Positions 8,602 through 15,015 of a stretch of DNA of 34,432 bases are shown here, piece by piece. The notes under the pieces were generated by a model that saw only the letters and a list, made by a program, of their open reading frames with translations, ran no database searches and was not told where the DNA came from. The stretch's first letter is position 1. Each line of letters starts with the position of its first letter. The position numbers and the translations under genes are program-made. The DNA is from Candidatus Sumerlaeota bacterium (GTDB lineage: Bacteria; Sumerlaeota; Sumerlaeia; JADFCT01): positions 1 through 34,432 of the forward strand of contig JAPLSP010000055.1 of assembly GCA_026398575.1 (NCBI GenBank), in the 5' to 3' direction.

Positions 8602-8631
8602 TTGCGAGTTGATCGGCTTGCGGAGTATGAT
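8602..8631 (+). promoter_or_regulatory. candidate promoter of the 125-residue plus-strand gene
   Basis: TTGCGA (8602-8607) and TATGAT (8626-8631) are 18 bp apart on the plus strand and lie about 40 nt before the start of the next gene. It sits back to back with the small-gene promoter, so one regulator bound in between could control both directions. Confidence 0.4.
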
Positions 8632-8673
8632 GCAAAATAGCGAGGAGGTTCTGATCTGATAAGGAGCAATAAC

Positions 8674-9051
8674 TTGACCAAGCAAGAGACGAAACGCTGC
8701 TCGGCGCTACGCACGCAAGTTCGCGAGTGGATTATAAGAACAAGACGCATGGCGCTTTGCAACAGATTGAGTCTTTATCAAAACAAGGGCTTGAAGGAAC
8801 ACGGTGATTGCCTCGTACGGCCTTTAGAGCAGGCCATTGCGCTGGCGGCGCTATTTACAAAATATAGCACTGTCTATTACAGAGAATTTGGCGGTAGCGC
8901 AAACGATCTAGGCGCGTGCGTATGCACGGGCATCCTGCGCCGCGTATTGCCAGCAGGTAGTATCTGCCAGTGGATCGCAGAGGGCATAAAAGACGACCAC
9001 CAGGGAATCAAGAGCGCAATCACGTTGGAAAAGACTGCGCTTATCCACTAA
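8674..9051 (+). CDS. stand-alone homologue of the methyltransferase N-terminal domain (or truncated methyltransferase), copy A
   Basis: The gene starts at TTG with AAGGAG 7 nt upstream, exactly the arrangement of the methyltransferase gene at 9550. The 125-residue product aligns with the first 110-120 residues of that methyltransferase. It is ungapped from the start codon to residue 61, sharing R13, W19, I20, R24, D45, L51, A54, A56, L57, A59 and F61. After an insert of about ten residues there is a further match, RRVLPAGSICQWIAEGI against KRALPDGNVFSIAARL. No methyltransferase catalytic motif follows. It is therefore either a separate N-terminal domain protein or what remains after deletion of the rest. 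Codon use (AGA, CTA, ATA) is unlike the surrounding genes. Function is unknown. Confidence 0.6.
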   Translation: MTKQETKRCSALRTQVREWIIRTRRMALCNRLSLYQNKGLKEHGDCLVRPLEQAIALAALFTKYSTVYYREFGGSANDLGACVCTGILRRVLPAGSICQWIAEGIKDDHQGIKSAITLEKTALIH

Positions 9052-9143
9052 TGGCGCCTGATCGGAAAAATTCAAGTATGCGCTGATAATCGGAGATTCG
9101 ATATAGAAGCATACGGTCATTCTCTGACGTGGGTTCAGATTAT

Positions 9144-9308
9144 CTACTTAGACGTTGCCGATGCTGTTTGCTTCTTGCCCGGAAAGGATTGTTCTTTCCG
9201 TCCGGATTTTATGCCTTTAAAGAAAAATTTCCTCAGTTCTTCCAGATCACGCTTGGCGGCGCGACTAGCTTCCGCGACAGCTTTAGATTTAATGGTTTGC
9301 TGTTGCAT
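9144..9308 (-). CDS. small basic helical protein, copy B of a duplicated module
   Basis: The 54-residue product begins MQQQTIKSKAVAEASRAAKR and is a paralogue of the 55-residue protein at 8348-8515, matching over the central 30 residues including RDLE-x-LRK-x-FF. The tail is Lys/Ser/Thr rich. I chose the ATG at 9308 because it corresponds to the start of copy A; the frame is open a further 24 codons upstream, but that stretch overlaps the conserved promoter block. The ribosome site (AAGAGG) lies very close to the ATG, so the start is less certain than in copy A. It is divergent from the methyltransferase gene across a 241-bp region and convergent with the end of the 125-residue gene. Confidence 0.6.
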   Translation of the reverse strand: MQQQTIKSKAVAEASRAAKRDLEELRKFFFKGIKSGRKEQSFPGKKQTASATSK

Positions 9309-9352
9309 AGCCTCTTTTCTCTTTTCTTTGTCCGCATTGAAATCTGATTCAG

Positions 9353-9380
9353 AGTGTAAGGGCAGAAATCGCCGAGTCAA
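9353..9380 (-). promoter_or_regulatory. promoter of small gene copy B
   Basis: On the minus strand TTGACT (9380-9375) and TACACT (9358-9353) are 16 bp apart, the same hexamers and spacing as upstream of small gene copy A. The surrounding 55 bp (9340-9394) are about 80 percent identical to 8545-8599 by hand alignment. The rest of the 9309-9549 gap contains only weaker similarity to copy A and the ribosome site of the methyltransferase gene. Confidence 0.6.
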
Positions 9381-9549
9381 CGAGAAAATCCAGATTTTAG
9401 ATTGAATTTGCCTCGGGTAATGCCAGAAAATTGAAAAGGAATTTGCGTTCTTGCTGCTGACAAATAGAGATCGAATCTCTCACGCGCGCCTAAATTGGGA
9501 TTGCAGCAATCGCGTGTAAGAAGCCTATGTTTGGCAAAGGAGACGTCAT

Positions 9550-11739
9550 TTGAGAAACGCCCAATCTGATAGCGCTATTTGCTGCCGCGCAAATCTCCTT
9601 CAATGGATCACAGATGCGCGCTTAGCATTTGTGCAAAAAACCACGCTAAGCCGGAATAGCGCGCATTATGATGATATGGCGGATGCCCGCGCCCAGCGGC
9701 TGACGGAGGCTGTGGCGCTGGTGGCGGGATTCGAGGCGGCTCAAGTCTTTCGCAGCAATGGGAATCGCTGGGATGAAATGAAACGCGCGCTTCCGGACGG
9801 CAATGTCTTTTCCATCGCCGCCCGTTTGCCGGAAAGCGAACGAAGCGCGCTGGCGCCGGCCTGCGAAGAATTGCGTACGATATTGGCGGCGAGCGGCGGG
9901 ATCGAAGATGCGCTGATAGACATTTTCGAATCCTGCGAGGCGATGAGGGCTGGGGGAAATCCAGACGAGCCGGAGTTGGCTTTCGACGCGGAGGCGCTCA
10001 AATCGCAGGGAGCGTTCTTCACGCCGGCATCCGTGGCCGAAGGCGTTGTGGACAATGCGCTGGCGCCACGGACGGCTCAGACTGGATATTTGTCCGCCCA
10101 GACTGGATCTTTGATTGCTCCAACTGAATCTTTGATCGCCCAGAGTGAATCCCTTCCGCGCATCTTCGATCCTGCAATGGGCGCGGGGCGGTTCTTGATA
10201 AAGGCGTTCCAACGCCTGACGGCGCTTTATCCCGAGGCGGCGCGCGATCCGGTGCGGGTGGCGCAATCCGCGCTCTTCGGCGTTGAACGCAATCCAGTCG
10301 CGGTGGATTTCGCGCGGGCATGTTTGCGGCTGATAGTGGCGCGCGCCAAAGCGGCGCGCGGCCATGGCGATCCACTGTCCGATCTTCCGGATATGAGCGG
10401 GAATCTGATCCATGGCGATTCGCTGGCGCCGGCGCCTCAGCCGCAGCCGCAGACAATGCCGGATGATTTATTCAGCGCCATCGAGATCAGCCCGGCCTGC
10501 GAATCGGGAATGAGCGGCGTAGATTGGCAGCGGGCGTTCCCGGCGATATTCGGTCCCAAAAGCGCCCGCGGATTCGATATTGTGGTGGCGAATCCGCCGT
10601 ATTGCTTTGGCGAACAATTGGACGCCACGCTCAAGGAGTATTATGCCCGCGCCTATCGTTGCGCCCAGGATCAATACGATACTTATGGGATGTTTCTCGA
10701 AGCCGCCGTCACGCGATGGCTGCGGCCGGGAGGGCGCTATGCTTTCCTGGTTCCCGATGCGCTGCTCGTGCGCGAGTTGACGGCGCCCGTGCGCGAGATA
10801 TTGATCCGCGAGGGCGGGATCGAAACCTGCGAACACCTCGGCGACGTTTTCGAGAGCATGGAATTCCGCAAGGGCGCGCCGAAAAAAGTGGGAGTATCGG
10901 TCGTCCTGATTTCCGGAATCCGCGCGCCTTACGATCCTGAGAGACGACTGAGGAGGATTGACGATTTACGATTGACGAATGACGATTCCCGCCTCCCGAT
11001 TGACGATTCACGATTCACGATTGACGATTCTCAATCGTCAATCGTCAATCCGCAAACTTCAATCGTCAATCGCCTTGGGGGCCTGCGCCATTCGGATATC
11101 CTGCGCGATCCGTTGCGGAGATTTTTCATCTACTTCGAGGATGAGGAATTCCCGCGCTATCAGGCGCTGGCGGCGGCGGGCGTGACGGTCGCCGATTTGC
11201 TGGCGCCGCAAGGGATCGGGCGCGGCGAGGAAACAGGCAAGAAGCATCTGGCGTCGCAAGCTTCGGAAACCTGCGCAATCCCCATCGTGGCAGGAGAGGC
11301 TGTCGGGCCGTTCCGCATCCGCCCGGAGCGCCGTTATGTGGCGCAGCTCCTGCCTCGCAAGCTGAAATATTACGAATGGTCGCCCAAGATCATGGTGGTC
11401 AAAACCGGCCGGCGCCTCGTGGCCGCGCGCGATGACGAGCGTCTTGCGTGTTTGCAGTCAGTCTATTGCCTGTGTCCAAGAGATGAGCGGTCCGCCGCGC
11501 TCCTGGAAGCATGGCTCAATAGCGACCGCTGCGCCTGGTTGGTTGAGAAGACGATCACCGCATACAAAAAACTCATGCCGCAAATCACGCAAGCCGAGCT
11601 CCTCGCGCTGCCGGTTCCGGAGATGGATGCGGCGACAGTGGACAAATTGCTGGCGCTCATTCAACGCCTTCACAGCGCCGATATAATTGAATCTGATCGA
11701 GAAAAAACAATAAGGAAAATCAACAGTAGCTTTGGCTAA
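9550..11739 (+). CDS. N6-adenine DNA methyltransferase (Eco57I/type IIG-like architecture, no visible nuclease)
   Basis: The start is TTG with AAGGAG 7 nt upstream. The 729-residue protein has an N-terminal helical domain (1-120) shared with the 125-residue gene next door. It then has methyltransferase motif X (GAFFTP, 154-159), motif I (DPAMGAGRF, 207-215, AdoMet binding), ERNP (246-249) and motif IV NPPY (348-351), followed by a C-terminal part (PLRRFF ... KIMVVKTGRR ... SVYCLCPRDERSAALLEAWLNS) typical of target-recognition regions in Eco57I-type enzymes. No PD-(D/E)xK or helicase motif is seen, so it is likely modification-only or a defence-system methylase. Two repeat arrays are inserted in frame: residues 176-203, between motif X and motif I, and about 470-508, between the catalytic and recognition parts. 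It is divergent from small gene copy B. Confidence 0.88.
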   Translation: MRNAQSDSAICCRANLLQWITDARLAFVQKTTLSRNSAHYDDMADARAQRLTEAVALVAGFEAAQVFRSNGNRWDEMKRALPDGNVFSIAARLPESERSALAPACEELRTILAASGGIEDALIDIFESCEAMRAGGNPDEPELAFDAEALKSQGAFFTPASVAEGVVDNALAPRTAQTGYLSAQTGSLIAPTESLIAQSESLPRIFDPAMGAGRFLIKAFQRLTALYPEAARDPVRVAQSALFGVERNPVAVDFARACLRLIVARAKAARGHGDPLSDLPDMSGNLIHGDSLAPAPQPQPQTMPDDLFSAIEISPACESGMSGVDWQRAFPAIFGPKSARGFDIVVANPPYCFGEQLDATLKEYYARAYRCAQDQYDTYGMFLEAAVTRWLRPGGRYAFLVPDALLVRELTAPVREILIREGGIETCEHLGDVFESMEFRKGAPKKVGVSVVLISGIRAPYDPERRLRRIDDLRLTNDDSRLPIDDSRFTIDDSQSSIVNPQTSIVNRLGGLRHSDILRDPLRRFFIYFEDEEFPRYQALAAAGVTVADLLAPQGIGRGEETGKKHLASQASETCAIPIVAGEAVGPFRIRPERRYVAQLLPRKLKYYEWSPKIMVVKTGRRLVAARDDERLACLQSVYCLCPRDERSAALLEAWLNSDRCAWLVEKTITAYKKLMPQITQAELLALPVPEMDAATVDKLLALIQRLHSADIIESDREKTIRKINSSFG
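10075..10158 (+). repeat. four 21-nt tandem units inside the methyltransferase gene
   Basis: Four diverged 21-nt units encode the heptads AQTGYLS, AQTGSLI, APTESLI and AQSESLP. They form a loop between methyltransferase motif X and motif I, where family members normally have a short linker. The unit length keeps the reading frame. Confidence 0.75.
10957..11072 (+). repeat. inverted array of the 7-nt word ACGATTG inside the methyltransferase gene
   Basis: The left half (10957-11030) is built from ACGATTG/ACGATTC-type heptamers and the right half (11031-11072) from their complement CAATCGT. The stretch stays open and encodes an Asp/Ser/Ile-rich segment (residues about 470-508) that bears no resemblance to methyltransferases. 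The two halves could fold on each other as a hairpin. Confidence 0.75.
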
Positions 11740-11879
11740 GTCAGCAGCATTAAGGTCAGGACAGTAGAGGTCAGAGCGAAATAAGTCAGGATAATATAGG
11801 TAAGGAAAACAGCGAGTTAAGACGATGCTGCATAGGACGGTTAAGGTCAGAATGATTTAGGGTCAGAATCATTCTGAAG
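11740..11879. repeat. intergenic array of GTCAG words ending in GGTCAGAATGATT
   Basis: Directly after the methyltransferase stop, the words GTCAG, GGTCAG and GGTAAG recur every 10-25 nt. The block ends with GGTCAGAATGATTTAGGG and then TCAGAATCATTCTGA, a 15-nt near-palindrome that inverts the AATGATT word. A related block with the word GGCAGAATGATT is at 28153-28198. Confidence 0.6.
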
Positions 11880-11992
11880 ATTCAACCGGGATGGCGCGTC
11901 TCCGCAAACTTTTTTCTTGACGGACAGGAAAATGCGCAATAGCGTCCGACGATTCGATTTGCCCTACTGCCATGATGCTCCGAGGATGAACA

Positions 11993-12091
11993 ATGAAACG
12001 GATCCCGCCCAAGATTGAACCCGATCCCGTTATTGAGGCGTATAAGAAAGACGTTGACCGAACGCTGATTGCCGGGAATCTTCGCAAAACC
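11993..12091 (+). pseudogene. 5' remnant of a small conserved gene (IEAYKKDVDRTL family)
   Basis: A start with GAGG 7 nt upstream leads into KIEPDPVIEAYKKDVDRTL and then GNLRKT. I recognise this opening from small (about 70 residue) proteins of unknown function common in Planctomycetes-like genomes, where it normally continues with a Leu/Arg-rich helical part. After codon 33 the frame runs on for 62 more codons but the similarity stops, so the gene is broken. The rest of 11740-12358 holds the GTCAG array and no gene I would defend. A 34-codon minus-strand frame at 12217-12321 has a fair ribosome site but no recognisable content. Confidence 0.45.
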
Positions 12092-12358
12092 GCTGGAGGG
12101 ATCGCAGCGCATTCCGCGTTGATGATAATCTCTCGCTTCATTCGATTTCGTCTCAGAAACCCAAACATATTCACCTCGTTCATTTGTTCTTCGACCGCAG
12201 CCGCACCCGGCGTCTTCTATGCGGTCTTCCACAAAGCCGTCTGTTCAAACACCACAGAGCTCTCATGCGACCGCGCATAGACGCTCTGCACGATGCCGAG
12301 CGCCGACATCGTGATCATCATGAAGGATCCTCCGTCGGGCCAGTAGGCGCGTCTCCTT

Positions 12359-14875
12359 TTATGTGAATTTCAGGAATTTTCGGATGAGCCACTCGATGGC
12401 CAGCGCGGCGATCAGCAGGCCCCACAGCCAGGATTTATCCCAAACGGGCGCGACGTATGTCAGCCGCTTCTCGGCTTGTTGCTCAAGGTTTTTGCGCAAA
12501 AGGCTTTCGATGTCTCCCTGGTTGCGGATGACTTTGCCGTTCGTGGCGCGCGCCAGTTCCACCATTAGCTGAGGATCGGGGTCCAAATCCTGAAATTCTT
12601 TTTCCATCTGCATAAGCCGGATTGTTACGCGGTCTTCGCCGATCAACTGGCGCTTGCCGTCCACGGCGCGGAACGCGATGACGCGCTCGGGAACATCCGA
12701 GTTCCGAGTTCCGAGTTCCGAGTTCCGAGTTCCAGGCTCTGAGTTCCGAGTTCCGGGTTCCGAGTTCCGAGTTCGTGAATTGCCCGAAGTTTGAAGGCCA
12801 TCCGGAGAGGGGTTCTTAGATTCCGGTTGTTCCTTGTCAGATGACTCGGAACTCGGAACTCGGAACTCGGAACTGCCTCCCCCCGGCGCGGGCGGCAGTT
12901 CATTTTCGAGCCGGAGCTGACCTTTGAATTCATAGCTGGCTTCGTCGAGGATCAGGTCGGCTGTGCCGGAGCTGCCGCCGGCGAAAGCGGCCGCGACCTG
13001 CATCGTTCGCAATTCCTCGGGCGGATAAGCCGCCGCCAGTCGCGCGCGCACCTTTACGATGTCGCCAGGCTTATAGTTGATCGCCTCGGTGTTGCCGATG
13101 AGCCGCGATCCGCGCATGGCCAGGCTGTTCTCACCCAGCCATCGCACGACGTTGACCCAGAACTTGCGATAATATTTATTGTCGCGATAGTCGCCGTCGC
13201 CCCATTCGGTCTGATAAACCTCGCCCCATCCGCCGGCGGCGTCGGAGGTGAACGCCATGGTGCGGCCTTTTCCGTAGGGCTGCACGCAGACAAGCGGCAT
13301 GTTATCGCGTCCGGGATGCGTCATGAGAACCGTGGCGGCGGGTTTGGCGCGGTTGACGAGATTGGTTCCGCGGAAGGCCGGATGCTTCTCGAGGATTTGC
13401 GCGCTCTTTGCTGCATCGTGATCCAACAGCAGGATGGGATGCTTGCGTCCTTCTTCGGTGAATTTGGGTTGGATGTTTTCCCAGACGTGCCCTTCGCCGA
13501 ACGTCGTCATATCCACGGGGATCAGTTTTTCCCAGATGGTTTTATCCCAGTTGCCCGAGCCGAAACTGGTGATGCCGCCGATCATGCAGAATCCGCCGCC
13601 GCGTTCTGAGACCAGGTCCACGGTCCACTGCAATTGATCCTGCGAAAAAATACCGCGATTGATGTCGCTGCAAATAATCACGTCGTATCCGAAGAGTTCC
13701 TCGCGCGACGCGGGATAGCTTTGGGAGGCGTCCTTGACGTTATAAAGGCGCCCGCCCAGCGCCTTCTGTTCGTCCACCGTAAAAACGTCCACGTCAATAT
13801 TGCCCGCTTCGGCCCAAGCTTGCGGCAACATGTCGTATTCCCAAACATCGTTCCAGCGCGCGTCGCGATGATTGGAACCTTCCATGTAAAGCACCCTCAT
13901 GCGCGGATCGGCTACCTCGACCTTGAACTCGAAGGCGTTGTCCTGCGCCGTGATTTCGCCGGGAAGCGCTCCGATTGCCAAAAGATAGGAATCCGAGCGC
14001 ATCCCGACGTCGAGCGCAAGAGTTTGCTCGCTCAGCCCCTCTTTGACCTCGAAAGCGATTTCGCCGCGCGATTCGCCCGCTTTGTTTTTGAGCGTCAGGC
14101 GCGCGGATTGCCCGGAAGCGCCGCGCGCGCTGATCAGGGCGCGGACGGTGATGCGCGCGTTGGGCGGGGCGTGGCGCTCGACCATGCAGTTCTGAAGCGC
14201 AAGGTTGAAGAGATTCTTGCCGCTGCCGACAATCAGCGTTGAAACGGGAACGCCATGGCGCGCCGCGAGCCGGACGGCCGCGCCCATGCGCTCGCGGTCA
14301 TGAATGCGTCCGTCGCTGCAGACGACGATATTGGCCACGGACATTTCGCGCGAGGCTTCCAGAAGGCCCGTGAGCGCCTGCGCAAGATTGGTCGAGCGTC
14401 CGACGGCGCCGAAGGGGATCGAAGTTGTCGTGGCGTCAGACGTGGATGCAAGCGGGGAAGCGAGCAAGGAAGCGGACGCCTTGCGGCCTTCCTCGGACTG
14501 CGCATACAAATCCCGGTCGAAATGAAAGACGCGGACATGGTCTCTATAGGGTCCTTCGCGCAAGATCGGATCCACGACGTCGCGCGCCTGATCCAGCCGC
14601 GTTTTGGGCGACTCGACGCCCATGCTGGCGGAGGTGTCTATCAGGAAAAGGTTCTGGTCGCGCCGGTCGCGAAGGTCTTTCGTGATTTGCCATGCCGGAC
14701 CTGAGAGGATGAACAAAAGGATAACGAGCACGGCGGCGCGGAGGGCGAACAGTACGGCGCGCATAGAGCGGTTCTGGATGCTGACGCTGCGGAACGCCAG
14801 ACGCGCCAGCAGCGCCACGGCGGCCACGACAAGGAAGAGATAGAGGAAAAAGTGGAAGGGAAGGTTGAAGCTCAA
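12359..14875 (-). CDS. membrane VWA protein with glutamine-amidotransferase-like domain
   Basis: This protein has 838 residues from a TTG start; AAAAGG lies about 10-12 nt upstream and the start is moderately certain. Membrane helices lie at about 7-25 and 39-58. A von Willebrand A domain follows with the MIDAS motif DTSAS at 80-84, a conserved Thr in SIPFG...STNLAQAL, and CSDGR. A class-I glutamine amidotransferase-like fold lies at about 380-570 (FGYDVIICSDINRG, ERGGGFCMIGG, GKGRTMAFTSDA), and a final membrane helix (WLWGLLIAALAIEWLI) ends the chain. This is the 'BatA-like/GATase' protein type that accompanies MoxR and DUF58 in many bacteria, thought to act in metal-dependent protein assembly at the envelope. 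Residues about 668-727 are a repeat-derived insertion (SEFRVPSSE ... TRNSEPG). It is the last gene of the MoxR cluster, 140 bp after the large coiled-coil gene. Confidence 0.85.
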   Translation of the reverse strand: MSFNLPFHFFLYLFLVVAAVALLARLAFRSVSIQNRSMRAVLFALRAAVLVILLFILSGPAWQITKDLRDRRDQNLFLIDTSASMGVESPKTRLDQARDVVDPILREGPYRDHVRVFHFDRDLYAQSEEGRKASASLLASPLASTSDATTTSIPFGAVGRSTNLAQALTGLLEASREMSVANIVVCSDGRIHDRERMGAAVRLAARHGVPVSTLIVGSGKNLFNLALQNCMVERHAPPNARITVRALISARGASGQSARLTLKNKAGESRGEIAFEVKEGLSEQTLALDVGMRSDSYLLAIGALPGEITAQDNAFEFKVEVADPRMRVLYMEGSNHRDARWNDVWEYDMLPQAWAEAGNIDVDVFTVDEQKALGGRLYNVKDASQSYPASREELFGYDVIICSDINRGIFSQDQLQWTVDLVSERGGGFCMIGGITSFGSGNWDKTIWEKLIPVDMTTFGEGHVWENIQPKFTEEGRKHPILLLDHDAAKSAQILEKHPAFRGTNLVNRAKPAATVLMTHPGRDNMPLVCVQPYGKGRTMAFTSDAAGGWGEVYQTEWGDGDYRDNKYYRKFWVNVVRWLGENSLAMRGSRLIGNTEAINYKPGDIVKVRARLAAAYPPEELRTMQVAAAFAGGSSGTADLILDEASYEFKGQLRLENELPPAPGGGSSEFRVPSSESSDKEQPESKNPSPDGLQTSGNSRTRNSEPGTRNSEPGTRNSELGTRNSDVPERVIAFRAVDGKRQLIGEDRVTIRLMQMEKEFQDLDPDPQLMVELARATNGKVIRNQGDIESLLRKNLEQQAEKRLTYVAPVWDKSWLWGLLIAALAIEWLIRKFLKFT
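12697..12874 (-). repeat. inverted array of the 7-nt word GTTCCGA inside the VWA gene
   Basis: About ten GAGTTCC heptamers run at 12697-12774, then about 70 bp of unique sequence, then four reverse-complement ACTCGGA words at 12844-12874. The whole block is in frame and encodes an Arg/Asn/Ser/Glu/Pro segment between two folded parts of the protein. The arms could pair as a long stem. Confidence 0.85.
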
Positions 14876-14931
14876 CTGTGGAAGGCCTTTTATATTTTGC
14901 GGACTGAATGCAAATGGAAGTTGGGATTACG

Positions 14932-15011
14932 AGCGCCAACTGAAGTTGGAACTACTAGCGCCAACTAAAGTTGGAACTACAAACGTTGGAACTACTAACA
15001 TTGGAACTACA
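14932..15011. repeat. intergenic GTTGGAACTAC repeats with CCAACTNAAGTTGG hairpins
   Basis: Between the large coiled-coil gene and the VWA gene, GTTGGAACTAC (or ATTGGAACTAC) occurs four times plus one variant, and GCGCCAACT precedes two of them to form CCAACTGAAGTTGG and CCAACTAAAGTTGG dyads. The block fills most of the 140-bp gap, ends four bases before the stop codon of the upstream gene, and could stem-loop in the operon mRNA. Confidence 0.75.
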
Positions 15012-15015
15012 AACA

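Noticed and set aside
11882..12232. 116-codon minus-strand frame (and the overlapping 11869-12183 frame)
   Set aside because: Both run antisense through the gene remnant at 11993 and have no domain pattern; the start codon of the longer one lies in another possible small frame.
12217..12321. 34-codon minus-strand frame with GGAGG 7 nt before ATG
   Set aside because: The ribosome site is fair, but the product is too short and unrecognisable to claim as a gene without conservation data.
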